Position numbers and translations under genes: made by a program
The notes under the pieces: generated by a model
Database searches by the model: none
Told to the model about the DNA's origin: nothing
Seen by the model: the letters and a program-made list of their open reading frames with translations, nothing else
Source of the DNA: Bacteroidales bacterium
GTDB lineage: Bacteria > Bacteroidota > Bacteroidia > Bacteroidales > UBA932
Length of the DNA: 64,000 nucleotides
NCBI GenBank assembly: GCA_015060205.1
Contig: SUYY01000003.1
Coordinates: 1 to 64,000 of the forward strand
Reading direction: 5' to 3'
Shown: positions 35,754 to 45,256 of the stretch, one piece after another
Layout of the letters: the number at the start of each line of letters is the position of its first letter
Numbering within the stretch: position 1 is the stretch's first letter

Positions 35754-36272
35754 ATGATCAGTACTAGACTTCACAATGCAATCAATGTTCAGGTAAATGC
35801 TGAACTCTGGTCGGCATACCTCTATCTTGCCATGTCTCTCGATGCTGAGGCGAAAGGCTATAAGGGTGTAGCGAACTGGTTCTTCATCCAGTTCAAGGAA
35901 GAGCAGGATCACGCACGTATATTCATGAATTATCTCAACTCAGTGGATGCCAAGGTGGAACTTCTTCCTATAGAGGCTGTACCATCCACATGGGACAGTG
36001 TACTCGATATGTTCAAGCAGACTCTCGAACACGAGAAGAAGGTTACATCCCTTATACGTAATCTGGCAGACATCGCTTCAGAGGAAAAAGACCATGCTTC
36101 GATCAACCGTCTCGTATGGTTCATTGACGAGCAGGTTGAGGAAGAGGAATCTGCAAGAGACATGATCACTGCTTTCGAGGCAGTAGAAGGTAATAAATAC
36201 GGAATGTATATGCTCGACAAGGAACTTGCTGCAAGAGTATATACGGTTCCATCTCCACTGGCGGCAGAATAA
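35754..36272 (+). CDS. Ferritin (non-haem iron storage, FtnA type)
   Basis: The 172-aa four-helix protein has ferroxidase-centre residues in NVQVNAELWSAYLYLAMSLD and the ExxH motif in FIQFKEEQDHARIFMNYL, plus a late Glu cluster (IDEQVEEEESA) as in bacterial FtnA. It oxidises and stores iron in the cytoplasm. The upstream in-frame extension (from 35703) lacks family similarity, so I start at MISTRLHNA. It is followed after one base by a flavodiiron protein gene, forming an iron/oxidative-stress pair. Confidence 0.95.
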   Translation: MISTRLHNAINVQVNAELWSAYLYLAMSLDAEAKGYKGVANWFFIQFKEEQDHARIFMNYLNSVDAKVELLPIEAVPSTWDSVLDMFKQTLEHEKKVTSLIRNLADIASEEKDHASINRLVWFIDEQVEEEESARDMITAFEAVEGNKYGMYMLDKELAARVYTVPSPLAAE

Positions 36273-36273
36273 T

Positions 36274-37452
36274 ATGGAAAGAATCAGTCAGAGAATTTAT
36301 TCGGTAGGGGTCAATGACACAGACAAGGTATTGTTTGAGGGACTTTGGCCCCTTCCTTATGGAGTGAGTTATAATTCCTATCTTGTTGTAGACGAGAAGG
36401 TTGCTCTTATTGATACTGTTGAAGGCGGCTTTGAAGACGAATTCATCGGGAATATCTCGGAAGCCATAGGTGACCGCCCTATAGATTATCTGGTGGTGAA
36501 CCACATGGAGCCGGACCATTCTTCTCTTACCGCCTATGTGCTGGATAAATATCCGGAACTGAAGATAATTGCCAACGCCAAGACCGTACCGATGCTCGAG
36601 GGTTATTACAATATCCCTCAGGACCGTATTCTTGTGGTGGCAGAAGGTGGGGAAGTGAGTCTTGGAGGATTCTCTCTGAAGTTCTATATGATCCCTATGG
36701 TACATTGGCCTGAAACCATGGTGACATGGCTCGAATGTGAGAATACCGTCTTCTCGGGAGATGCATTCGGCACTTTCGGAGCAGTTCCCGGTTCGATTCT
36801 TGACGAAGAAGGAACTTTGCAGGAATTCAAGGACGAGATGATAAGATATTATTCCAATATTGTCGGAAAATATGGAAAGCCTGTGCAGACGGCCCTGAAG
36901 AAACTTTCAGGCCTTGACCTCATGAGAATATGCAGTACGCATGGTCCCGTATGGGAGAATGAGGTGTCTGAAGTCGTGGCACTTTATGACAGATTGAGCA
37001 GGTATGAGGTGAGTCGTGGAGTATGTATCGTATATGGTTCCATGTATGGAAATACTGCGTCTGCCGCCGAGGCTCTTGCTTCCGAACTGGAAAGACTGGA
37101 TATTCCTTATGCCATCCATGATCTTGCCGGCAATAATTCCGGAGAACTTGGAGTTTCCGGAGCCTTGCGCGATGTGTTCAAATATGACACGATAGCGGTC
37201 GGTTCCCCAACTTATAATAACGGCATATTCCCACCTGTCGAGACGTTCATGAGGGCTTTGCAGGCTCGTCTTATCAAGAATCGCCGCTTTTATGCATTCG
37301 GTTCATACACATGGTCTGCAAGTGCTGTGAATCAACTGAATGATATGGCGGCGAATCTCGGATTTGAAGTCCTTGGTGAAGGCCTTTCTTTTGCTCAGGC
37401 GTATTCAAAGGACAAATGCGATATGTCTCAGGTCGCTCAGATGCTTATCTGA
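36274..37452 (+). CDS. Flavodiiron protein (FprA family, A-type flavoprotein)
   Basis: The 392-aa protein combines an N-terminal metallo-beta-lactamase-like diiron domain (NHMEPDHSS for HxExDH, PMVHWPETM, SGDAFGTFG, STHGPVW) with a C-terminal flavodoxin domain (IVYGSMYGNTASAAEAL, SPTYNNGIFPPVETFM, FGSYTWS). Such enzymes reduce O2 to water or NO to N2O and protect anaerobes. It starts one base after the ferritin stop, so both are probably translated from one mRNA under the ferritin promoter. Its tail overlaps the nadA gene tail by 8 bp in convergent orientation. Confidence 0.95.
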   Translation: MERISQRIYSVGVNDTDKVLFEGLWPLPYGVSYNSYLVVDEKVALIDTVEGGFEDEFIGNISEAIGDRPIDYLVVNHMEPDHSSLTAYVLDKYPELKIIANAKTVPMLEGYYNIPQDRILVVAEGGEVSLGGFSLKFYMIPMVHWPETMVTWLECENTVFSGDAFGTFGAVPGSILDEEGTLQEFKDEMIRYYSNIVGKYGKPVQTALKKLSGLDLMRICSTHGPVWENEVSEVVALYDRLSRYEVSRGVCIVYGSMYGNTASAAEALASELERLDIPYAIHDLAGNNSGELGVSGALRDVFKYDTIAVGSPTYNNGIFPPVETFMRALQARLIKNRRFYAFGSYTWSASAVNQLNDMAANLGFEVLGEGLSFAQAYSKDKCDMSQVAQMLI

Positions 37453-38362
37453 TGGCAACCATGTTTTCTATGGCCTTTGCTGCAGCCTGACGTGTCTTCT
37501 CGTCGAGGATTATTTCCGGCGACTCGTTTTCCAGACATGCCAGGATGTTTTCAAGGGTGATCATCTTCATGTACCGGCACTCGTTGCATGGCGCTTCATG
37601 CACTGCGGGAGCCGGTATGAATTTTTTGTCAGGATGGCGCTTCTCCATTTCCACAAGTATTCCTGACTCTGTCACTACTATGAATTCTTTTGCGTCACTT
37701 TGTCCGCAATATTCCAGTATTCCTGCGGTAGAACCTGTGTAATCGGCAACTTCTACTATTGAAGCGGGACATTCTGGGTGTACGACCACCTTTGCCATAG
37801 GATGTTCCGCTTTCAGGGCAAGAATCTTCTCGAGAGAGAATTTTTCATGGACATCGCATGCTCCATCCCAGATCACCATATTGTCCCTTCCCGTGAGTTT
37901 CTGTATGTAAGCGCCGAGATTTCTGTCAGGACCGAATATGATCGGCTGGTCTGCAGGTATGCTTTTAACTACCTTGAGTGCGTTTGTGGAGGTGCAGCAT
38001 ACGTCTGTAAGTGCCTTCACACCAACAGAAGTGTTTACATACGACACTACCTTGTGACCGGGGTATCTGCTGATGAACTCTCCGAAATCCTTTGCATCAC
38101 AGGACTCTGCCAGTGAACATCCTGCTTCCGGAACCGGTATGAGCACCTTCTTTTCGGGACATAGAACCTTTGCCGTTTCCGCCATGAAGTTCACTCCGGC
38201 AAAAAGTATGACAGGAGCATCTATTTCCTTTGCCTTTATGGAAAGCGCGAGTGAGTCTCCAAGGAAATCTGCCACGGACTGGACCTCTGCCGAGGTATAG
38301 TAGTGTGCAAGGATCACTGCTCCTTTCTGTCTTTTAAGTGCCTGTATCTTTTCTGCAATCAT
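37445..38362 (-). CDS. nadA: Quinolinate synthase A
   Basis: NadA condenses iminoaspartate with dihydroxyacetone phosphate to quinolinate with a [4Fe-4S] cluster. The 305-aa sequence has AVILAHYYTSAEVQSVADFL, the tripled-domain motifs FAGVNFMAETAKVLCPEK (Cys ligand), YVNTSVGVKALTDVCCTSTN, VVHPECPASIVEVADYTGST and APCNECRYMKM. It is the last gene of the nadB-nadC-nadA order, 3 bp after nadC. Together they supply de novo NAD synthesis from aspartate. Confidence 0.97.
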   Translation of the reverse strand: MIAEKIQALKRQKGAVILAHYYTSAEVQSVADFLGDSLALSIKAKEIDAPVILFAGVNFMAETAKVLCPEKKVLIPVPEAGCSLAESCDAKDFGEFISRYPGHKVVSYVNTSVGVKALTDVCCTSTNALKVVKSIPADQPIIFGPDRNLGAYIQKLTGRDNMVIWDGACDVHEKFSLEKILALKAEHPMAKVVVHPECPASIVEVADYTGSTAGILEYCGQSDAKEFIVVTESGILVEMEKRHPDKKFIPAPAVHEAPCNECRYMKMITLENILACLENESPEIILDEKTRQAAAKAIENMVAIR

Positions 38363-38365
38363 AGT

Positions 38366-39220
38366 CTATCTGTTATCTACCTGGATATTCATGCTGATAT
38401 CCATTCCTTTGACAGTATGTGTAAGGGCGCCTACGCTGATGAAGTCGACTCCGGTCGCTGCCACTTCAAGAAGGCGAGGAATGCTCATGTTGCCTGAAGC
38501 CTCGGTCTTTATGCCTTTGTCAGCGGCCTTTATGATCGAAACCGCTTCAGTCATCCGGGCAGTGTCCATATTGTCAAGCATGATGATGTCAGCGCCTGCT
38601 GCGATGGCCTGTCTCACTTCGTCAAGATTCGTGGTCTCCACCTCGATCTTTATATCTGACGGAATACGTGAACGGACCTGTTCCACAGCCTTGGATATGC
38701 CGCCGGCCATCTTGATGTGGTTGTCCTTGATCATAGCCATGTCGTAAAGCCCCATGCGGTGGTTGGTTCCGCCTCCGTGCTTTACTGCAAGTTTGTCGAG
38801 AACTCTGAGACCTGGTGCGGTCTTTCGGGTGTCCAGAAGTTGTGTCTGTGTTCCGGCAAGTTCCTTCACGTATCTTGCTGTCTCCGTTGCGATGCCGCAC
38901 ATTCTCTGGAATATGTTGAGGGAAAGACGTTCGCCTCTGAGCAAGGTAGGGTAGGTCGCTTCCACCTTAAGTATCACATCTCCCTTCTTTACGGTATCCC
39001 CGTCCTTGAAATATGGCGTGAACACGACGTCGTCCTGAAAACGGTCATAGACCATCTTCACAATCTCCAGTCCGGATATCACTCCGTCCTGTTTCGCTGT
39101 CATGGTTGCTGTCGCATTCATGGATTCCGGGATGATTGACTCTGTGGTTATGTCTCCGGTGTTGATGTCTTCTTCTATGCCCAGGTCGAGCAGTTTGTTG
39201 ATAAGGTTTTCGTACTGCAT
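38366..39220 (-). CDS. nadC: Nicotinate-nucleotide pyrophosphorylase (carboxylating)
   Basis: NadC converts quinolinate and PRPP to nicotinate mononucleotide. The 284-aa protein has EDINTGDITTESIIPE, LNIFQRMCGIATET, LLDTRKTAPGLRVLDKLAVK, GGTNHRMGLYDMAMIKDNH and IEVETTNLDEVRQAIAAGAD, all standard for the family. It lies between nadB (20 bp) and nadA (3 bp) on the minus strand. Confidence 0.97.
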   Translation of the reverse strand: MQYENLINKLLDLGIEEDINTGDITTESIIPESMNATATMTAKQDGVISGLEIVKMVYDRFQDDVVFTPYFKDGDTVKKGDVILKVEATYPTLLRGERLSLNIFQRMCGIATETARYVKELAGTQTQLLDTRKTAPGLRVLDKLAVKHGGGTNHRMGLYDMAMIKDNHIKMAGGISKAVEQVRSRIPSDIKIEVETTNLDEVRQAIAAGADIIMLDNMDTARMTEAVSIIKAADKGIKTEASGNMSIPRLLEVAATGVDFISVGALTHTVKGMDISMNIQVDNR

Positions 39221-39240
39221 ATCTGTTTTTTATTGATTTC

Positions 39241-40851
39241 TTAGAACTTGAAATATCCTGAATTTACAGGTGCGGTGGTAATCTCATGTCCTTTCTGCTG
39301 GACAGAGTGGATGGCAAACGCCTCATCGGAACAAGGGTAGTCTTCCCTGAAATGTCCGCCACGACTTTCTTTTCTCATAAGAGCAGGCTTCATGATCAGG
39401 CCTGCGACACAGACAAGTCTTCTCGAGGACTCGATGTAGTATTCGTGAGTGTCCTGGGCAAGTTCATCCAATGTGGCCTGAATGTCTTCGAGCATGCCAA
39501 GACCTTCAGTGAGAGTCTTCTCACTTCTTATTATACCTGCATACCGGTTCATTATCTCTGCCACTTTCCTTCTTGTCTCCGTATATACCGCGGCGTTGTC
39601 AGGATCTTTGGTAAAGATATGCTCAAATTCAGGGACTGTCTCCACCTTACCGACTCTTACACTGTCTTCGACTGCGCGGTTTGCAAACACGAGACATTCT
39701 ATGAGTGAGTTTGATGCGAGTCTGTTCGCACCCATTATGCCGGTTGCAGATACTTCTCCGCAGGTATACAGTCTCTTGATGTCTGTTCTTCCGTTACTGT
39801 TCGAAAGCACGCCTCCCACCGAATAATGTGCAGCGGGAGCCACCGGTATCTCCTGTGTCAGGTCATACCCGAACTCCTTGCATCTGGCATATATTCCGGG
39901 GAAACGCTTTATGATCATCTCCTTGTCAAGATGCCTCAGGGAGAGTGTCACGTATGGCATGTCGTCGGAAATCATCTGCTTGAATATTGATCTCGCGACT
40001 ATATCCCTCGGAGCAAGTTCCGCCAGTTCGTGTATCGGAACCATGAAACGCTTTCCGGCCTTATTCAGAAGATGGGCCTTCTCTCCTCGGACAGCCTCGC
40101 TTATAAGGAACGCCTGAGGCGAGTCTTTCAGATAAAGTCCTGACGGGTGGAACTGGATGAACTCCATGTCCATGATACGGCATCCGGACCCGTAGGCAAT
40201 GGCCACTCCGTCGCCTACCGTTGTCTGCGGATTTGTCGTGCGGGCGTATATGGCAGAAGTGCCGCCGGAGGTGAGGAATACGTGGTTAGAATACATAAGT
40301 ATCTCCTCGCCACCTTCCTTTTCCGTAAGGTCTCTGCTTTCACTCCAGCATCTGATTCCGAAACATTCACCGTCCTTTACCAGAAGGTCGAGAAGAAGGG
40401 TGTTTTCAAATATCTCTATATTTTCCTGCTCCAGAACCTTCGATATGGTGAACTCTGTGACCCATTTTCCTGTAGCATCACCTCCGGCGTGGAGTATCCT
40501 TCTTTTGTGATGACCTCCTTCCAGTCCCAAGGACAGGACTCCGTTTCTGGAATCGAACTTCATTCCTTCCGCAATGATTTCCTCTATCCTCTCCGGACCT
40601 TCGTTGACCAGGATGTCCACGGATTCCTCCTCACACAGACCTCTTCCCGCAATCAGTGTATCGTCTTTGTGGATTTCAGGGGCATCGTCTTCCGATGTGA
40701 CTGCCGCGATGCCTCCCTGCGCATTGAATGAATTGCTCTCTCTTACAAGGGCCTTGGTTATTACTGCAACCCTGCCTACAGATGAAGCCTTCCATGCGGC
40801 GTAAAGACCGGCAAGTCCGCTGCCTACGATAATGTAATCAAACTTACGCAT
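39241..40851 (-). CDS. nadB: L-aspartate oxidase
   Basis: NadB oxidises L-aspartate to iminoaspartate, with oxygen or fumarate as acceptor. In an anaerobe fumarate is the likely acceptor. The 536-aa flavoprotein starts with the FAD motif DYIIVGSGLAGLYAAWKA and has SFNAQGGIAAVTSEDD, the succinate-dehydrogenase-like catalytic block and ALMRKESRGGHFREDYP near the C-terminus. It heads the nadB-C-A operon with a promoter just upstream. Confidence 0.97.
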   Translation of the reverse strand: MRKFDYIIVGSGLAGLYAAWKASSVGRVAVITKALVRESNSFNAQGGIAAVTSEDDAPEIHKDDTLIAGRGLCEEESVDILVNEGPERIEEIIAEGMKFDSRNGVLSLGLEGGHHKRRILHAGGDATGKWVTEFTISKVLEQENIEIFENTLLLDLLVKDGECFGIRCWSESRDLTEKEGGEEILMYSNHVFLTSGGTSAIYARTTNPQTTVGDGVAIAYGSGCRIMDMEFIQFHPSGLYLKDSPQAFLISEAVRGEKAHLLNKAGKRFMVPIHELAELAPRDIVARSIFKQMISDDMPYVTLSLRHLDKEMIIKRFPGIYARCKEFGYDLTQEIPVAPAAHYSVGGVLSNSNGRTDIKRLYTCGEVSATGIMGANRLASNSLIECLVFANRAVEDSVRVGKVETVPEFEHIFTKDPDNAAVYTETRRKVAEIMNRYAGIIRSEKTLTEGLGMLEDIQATLDELAQDTHEYYIESSRRLVCVAGLIMKPALMRKESRGGHFREDYPCSDEAFAIHSVQQKGHEITTAPVNSGYFKF

Positions 40852-40874
40852 CGTTGTATATATGATAAATCATA

Positions 40875-40882
40875 CAAAGTTA
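40875..40882 (-). promoter_or_regulatory. Bacteroidota -7 element (TAACTTTG) for nadB-C-A
   Basis: The minus strand reads TAACTTTG about 24 bp upstream of the nadB start codon. Confidence 0.55.
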
Positions 40883-40891
40883 TAAAAATCT

Positions 40892-40923
40892 TTTGTTTAA
40901 TGTTCCGCCGGCAGTCAAATTTG
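40892..40923 (+). promoter_or_regulatory. Possible promoter of the TonB-dependent receptor gene
   Basis: TTTG (40892-40895), 20 bp, then CAAATTTG (40916-40923), which departs from TAnnTTTG at the first base only. The leader would be about 40 nt. Confidence 0.4.
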
Positions 40924-40967
40924 CACGATAAATGTAAATGTTCCTTCCAGTTAGTTATTGTAGTGAT

Positions 40968-43343
40968 ATGGAACGGATAATTTTATCATTTGCCGTGATT
41001 CTGACCTTTACACTTTCAGATGCCGCCCCAGTCGTGGACGGCTATACCGTCAGAGGAAAGGTGTTGGACAAGGTGACGAGGGAGGGTATACCATATGCAG
41101 CGGTTCTGATTGTGGGTGTGGAAGGATCCGGAGTTGCGACAGATTCGACAGGGGTCTTTGTCATTGAGAATGTGGCTCCGGGAATCAGTCAGTTCTCCGC
41201 CGTGCAACTCGGCTATAGAACTGTTGTGACTCCGGAATATAGGATAACACCTTATACGCCGTTCATAGAGATAGAGATGGATCAGGATGTGACGGAACTT
41301 GCTCACTCAAGCGTCAGACCTTCTCCTTTCCTCAGAAGCGTAGAAAGTCCCGTAAGCGCCAGGATAATCAGTGTCGGTGATATCGAGAAGATTCCCGGTG
41401 CCAACAAGGACGTAGCGAGAATAGTGAGGTCATATCCCGGAGTCTCATATTCCCCGATAGGCTATAGAAACGACCTGATAGTCCGAGGCGGCGGTCCGTC
41501 GGAAAATGCCTTCTATCTGGATGGAATAGAGATTCCCAATATAAATCATTTTGCCACCCAAGGTGCTTCAGGAGGGCCTGTCAGCATACTTAATTCGGAC
41601 CTTATAAGGGAAATCAGTTTCTATACAGGTTCTTTCCCGGCGAACCGCGGAGGTGCATTGAGTTCGGTCATGGATATATCCCTTAAAGACGGCAACAAGG
41701 ATAAACAGGCCTTCAAGGCTACAATAGGAGCATCAGAGGCCGGGGTGAGCGCAAGCGGTCATATCGGTCGCAGGACGACTTACATCGCATCTGTGCGTCA
41801 GTCTTATCTTCAACTCCTTTTCAAACTCCTTGGCCTGCCTCTGCTTCCCAATTATATAGACGGACAGGTGAAGTTCAAGACAACTTTCGACAACAGGGAT
41901 GAATTGAGTTTCATTGCACTTGCAGGATTCGACAACATGAAACTCAATCTTGAAACCGATGACAAGGCGGATGAATACCTTCTCAGTTACCTCCCGGTAT
42001 TGAAACAGGAGACCTTCACCGTAGGAGGTTCTTACCGACATTTCGGCGACGGTCATACCCAGACATATTCATTGAGTTACAGTTATCTGAACAACCGCAG
42101 CAGAAAATATCTCGGAAATGATGAAAGTGACCCATCAAACCTTATCTCAAAAGGAAGCGGATTGGAGGGGAAGTTTCAGGCAAGATTCGAAAACAGGTCA
42201 TACTATGGACCTTGGACTGTACGTGAAGGCGGCGAACTGGGATACAGACATTTCGAAAGTGATGTTTTCAGAAGGACAGATGACGCCAGGGATATACGAT
42301 ATGACTCCGCTCTGGGTTTTCTGTCATGGGGGCTCTTCACATCTGCAGATTATAAGTCTCCCTCTGGGAAAGTCAATACCTCGTTCGGATTGCGTATGGA
42401 TGGAAGTTCCTTCTCAGGCAGGACTGCAGCAGTGTGGAAGCAGATTTCACCTCGCGCGTCAGTGTCATATATGCCATGGAAGGACTGGTCTTTCAATGCA
42501 AGTACAGGACTGTACCATCAGTTGCCTCCGATGACGGCGTTGAGTTACAGGGAAGACGGCACTCTGGCGAACAGGTCTCTGGATTACATGAGGGTTTTCT
42601 CCAGTGCCTCAGGGGTAGACTGGAAACTGCGCGACCGGCTTTACATCGGACTTGAGGCTTTCTGTAAATATTTCTTCGATATTCCGGTTTCTGTAGCGAC
42701 CGGTGTGCCTCTTACATGCATCGGAGCGGATTACGGCAGTATCGGAGAAGAACTTCTGAAATCGGAAGCGACGGGACTCTCATACGGAACAGAACTTCTT
42801 GTGAAATGGCTTATACCGGACAAGGTGAGTCTGGTGGGTTCGGCAACCCTTTACTGGAGCAGGTTCAAAAGCGATTCACAGGCGTCCTATATCCCTTCTT
42901 CATGGGACAACAGGTTCATAATCAATCTCAGTGCCGTCTATGACCTGCCGAAATACTGGAGTATCGGAGCAAAGATAAGTGCGATAGGCGGTGCTCCATA
43001 TACGCCTTATGACCTGGAGAGTTCATCCCTGAAGACGGTGTGGGATGCCACCGGACGGCCCGTATATGATTTTGACAGATATAACAGTGCCCGTCTGGAT
43101 CCGTATTATCAGATTGATCTTCGTGTCGACAAGAACTTTTATTTCAAGAAATGGACATTGGGACTGTATGTCGACCTTCAGAATGTGACATTCAGCAAGA
43201 TACGTCAGCCTGATGCTTATCTGAGTACCGGGGAAGTGGTCAATCCCGATGCTTTGCTTCCGGAGCAGAAATATGAACTGGAATTGCTGGAACTGTATAG
43301 CGGAACAATTGTCCCGGCAATCGGCGTGACAGTGGATTTTTAA
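40968..43343 (+). CDS. TonB-dependent outer-membrane receptor with carboxypeptidase-regulatory-like N-domain
   Basis: The 791-aa protein has a signal peptide (MERIILSFAVILTFTLSDAA), then a CarboxypepD_reg-like beta domain (TVRGKVLDKVTREGIPYAAV ... VATDSTGVFVIENVAPG). A TonB plug domain follows (SARIISVGDIEKIPGANKDV, DLIVRGGGPSENAFYLDGIE, NRGGALSSVMDISLKDG) and a C-terminal 22-strand barrel ending in aromatic VTVDF. It is not SusC-like in length or in having a SusD partner. It resembles the shorter receptors for small ligands such as metal chelates or cofactors. I start at 40968 because the signal peptide begins there. The ligand is unknown. A DUF4252 gene follows. Confidence 0.92.
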   Translation: MERIILSFAVILTFTLSDAAPVVDGYTVRGKVLDKVTREGIPYAAVLIVGVEGSGVATDSTGVFVIENVAPGISQFSAVQLGYRTVVTPEYRITPYTPFIEIEMDQDVTELAHSSVRPSPFLRSVESPVSARIISVGDIEKIPGANKDVARIVRSYPGVSYSPIGYRNDLIVRGGGPSENAFYLDGIEIPNINHFATQGASGGPVSILNSDLIREISFYTGSFPANRGGALSSVMDISLKDGNKDKQAFKATIGASEAGVSASGHIGRRTTYIASVRQSYLQLLFKLLGLPLLPNYIDGQVKFKTTFDNRDELSFIALAGFDNMKLNLETDDKADEYLLSYLPVLKQETFTVGGSYRHFGDGHTQTYSLSYSYLNNRSRKYLGNDESDPSNLISKGSGLEGKFQARFENRSYYGPWTVREGGELGYRHFESDVFRRTDDARDIRYDSALGFLSWGLFTSADYKSPSGKVNTSFGLRMDGSSFSGRTAAVWKQISPRASVSYMPWKDWSFNASTGLYHQLPPMTALSYREDGTLANRSLDYMRVFSSASGVDWKLRDRLYIGLEAFCKYFFDIPVSVATGVPLTCIGADYGSIGEELLKSEATGLSYGTELLVKWLIPDKVSLVGSATLYWSRFKSDSQASYIPSSWDNRFIINLSAVYDLPKYWSIGAKISAIGGAPYTPYDLESSSLKTVWDATGRPVYDFDRYNSARLDPYYQIDLRVDKNFYFKKWTLGLYVDLQNVTFSKIRQPDAYLSTGEVVNPDALLPEQKYELELLELYSGTIVPAIGVTVDF

Positions 43344-43390
43344 TGTGAAAGGATGATTTGTCGAAATTTTGCATTAATTTTACCGTCATT

Positions 43391-43849
43391 ATGAAGAAGA
43401 TCATATTGACTGTAATTTCGGCACTTTCAGCACTCACGCTCTTTGCAGGAACTCCTGCAGAGGATGTGGTCGAGAAGTATAAGGAAATGAAAGGCGCGAG
43501 GAATCTGGTGGCAAAAGGGGTCCTGATAAAGATGGCAAGACCTCTTATGAAGGACTATCAGATCGCTCCTTTGGCGCATAAGGTGGAGGAATTGTCTGTC
43601 CTGCGTATAGACAAGGCCGATCCTGAAATCAAAGAGCAGTTTCTGAAGGATCTGCAGGCTGCATTGAGCCAGTATATGTTCGGCGGACAGTCCGTCACAC
43701 GCAATGGAGTGGTCGATGCATATGTCCACCTTGCAAAGCCGGATGTTGCAGACGAACTTATAGTGTATAATCCTAAGATATTCGCATTGTATAGTGTCTC
43801 AGGCACATTTACGGCTGAGGAATTGACAAAAATTCAGAAAAAGCCATAA
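43391..43849 (+). CDS. DUF4252 family exported protein
   Basis: The 152-aa product has a signal peptide (MKKIILTVISALSALTLFAG) and a mature region with EDVVEKYKEMKGARNLVAKG and a central VEELSVLRIDKADPEIKEQF, matching the Bacteroidota DUF4252 family as I recall it. Such proteins are small, exported and of unknown function, often close to sigma-factor or envelope-stress genes. Here it lies 47 bp after the TonB-dependent receptor on the same strand and may be co-transcribed. No lipobox cysteine is visible. Confidence 0.7.
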   Translation: MKKIILTVISALSALTLFAGTPAEDVVEKYKEMKGARNLVAKGVLIKMARPLMKDYQIAPLAHKVEELSVLRIDKADPEIKEQFLKDLQAALSQYMFGGQSVTRNGVVDAYVHLAKPDVADELIVYNPKIFALYSVSGTFTAEELTKIQKKP

Positions 43850-43875
43850 AAGTTTCCTTTAACGGAAGTATTTTC

Positions 43876-43883
43876 TAACTTTG
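43876..43883 (+). promoter_or_regulatory. Bacteroidota -7 element (TAACTTTG) for nhaA
   Basis: TAACTTTG with TTTC at about the -33 position. The following bases GCGCCCGTT are the same as after the promoter of the FNT gene at 45933. Confidence 0.65.
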
Positions 43884-43909
43884 CGCCCGTTTTTCTAAAA
43901 ATCAGGAAT

Positions 43910-45256
43910 ATGGGAACAAATAATTACAGTTTCTTGAGCAAGTTCAGACGCCATGTGTCTTCAAGTATGGTGCTGATCTTCTTTACGGTTCTGGCTCTGA
44001 TATGTGCCAATATCCCGGGTGTCAAGGATTGGTATTTTTCTCTTTGGCAGCATCCGGTAAGCCTTTCAATAGGCGGATTCAATTTCTTCAGCCACAATGG
44101 TCACCCGATGTCACTTGGACAGGTGATCAATGACTTCCTGATGGCGATATTCTTCCTTTCGGTAGGACTTGAGATCAAAAGGGAGATAAGGGTGGGTGAA
44201 CTCTCATCCCTTGACAAGGCCCTTCTGCCGATAATAGGAGCATGCGGAGGTATGATACTCCCTGTTATCGTCTTCTATCTGATATGCCCTTCAGATGCTT
44301 TGATGCAGAGAGGTCTTGCCATACCGATGGCAACGGATATCGCTTTTTCCCTCGGAGTACTGTCTGTATTCAAGTCGAGAGTGCCGGTCGGACTCAAGAT
44401 ATTCCTGGCAGCACTCGCTGTGGCCGATGACCTTGGCGGAATCATAGTCATCGCCCTTTTCTATTCATCAGACATCAATATGCTTTTCCTTGGCCTGTCT
44501 GCTCTTTGTGTGGTCGTAATGGTACTCGGAAACATATTCAAGATACGTACTAAATCATTCTATGTGACAGTTGGCCTTGTACTGTGGTATATGATGCTCA
44601 ATTCGGGAATTCACGCCACCATAGCAGGAGTCATTGTGGCATTCTGTGTACCTGCTACATTGAAGAAGGGTACAGGTGTCTATCTCGAGAGAATCAGACA
44701 CAATGTCAACAAGTTTCCTGTCATTGATGTGGATGAACAGCACAATACTATCGTTCTTACCAACGAGCAGGTGCATACTCTCAAGAGTATTGAATCCGCA
44801 GCCGACAAGATGATCAGTCCGCTTCAGGACCTTGAGGATAATCTGCATTTCCTGATCAATTATCTCGTGATTCCTCTGTTTGCCTTTGCAAATGCCGGAA
44901 TCGACCTTACACAGATGAGTCTGGGAAGCCTCTTCTCCGGAGTCGGACTTGCCGTGATGCTGGGTCTTGTGATCGGAAAATTCCTCGGTGTGCTTTCATT
45001 CTCTTGGATCGCAGTGCGTCTGAAGGTAGTGAAATTGCCGGCCAACACCACATGGAAGGCTTTTGCAAGCGTATGCGTGGTCTGCGGTATCGGTTTTACG
45101 GTATCCATGTTCATCGCTGACCTTTCATATTCCGGTCTTGGAGCAGAGGGCGCTTCGCTTCTGAGTCAGGCTAAACTTGGAGTTCTTTGCGGTTCTGTGA
45201 TATCTGCGGTTCTGGGCTGTATCCTTCTCAACAAGACATTGCCGAAAGAGTGCTGA
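43910..45256 (+). CDS. nhaA: Na+/H+ antiporter NhaA
   Basis: NhaA exchanges Na+ (or Li+) for protons across the inner membrane and sets sodium and pH homeostasis. The 448-aa protein has about 12 helices with GLEIKREIRVGELS, the conserved Asp in PMATDIAFSLGVLS and the transport pair in ALAVADDLGGIIVIAL (adjacent Asp residues). It is about 60 residues longer than the E. coli protein because of a hydrophilic loop near residues 250-320 (KFPVIDVDEQHNTIVLTNEQ), as in Bacteroidota homologues. The trmO gene starts inside its last codons. Confidence 0.95.
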   Translation: MGTNNYSFLSKFRRHVSSSMVLIFFTVLALICANIPGVKDWYFSLWQHPVSLSIGGFNFFSHNGHPMSLGQVINDFLMAIFFLSVGLEIKREIRVGELSSLDKALLPIIGACGGMILPVIVFYLICPSDALMQRGLAIPMATDIAFSLGVLSVFKSRVPVGLKIFLAALAVADDLGGIIVIALFYSSDINMLFLGLSALCVVVMVLGNIFKIRTKSFYVTVGLVLWYMMLNSGIHATIAGVIVAFCVPATLKKGTGVYLERIRHNVNKFPVIDVDEQHNTIVLTNEQVHTLKSIESAADKMISPLQDLEDNLHFLINYLVIPLFAFANAGIDLTQMSLGSLFSGVGLAVMLGLVIGKFLGVLSFSWIAVRLKVVKLPANTTWKAFASVCVVCGIGFTVSMFIADLSYSGLGAEGASLLSQAKLGVLCGSVISAVLGCILLNKTLPKEC

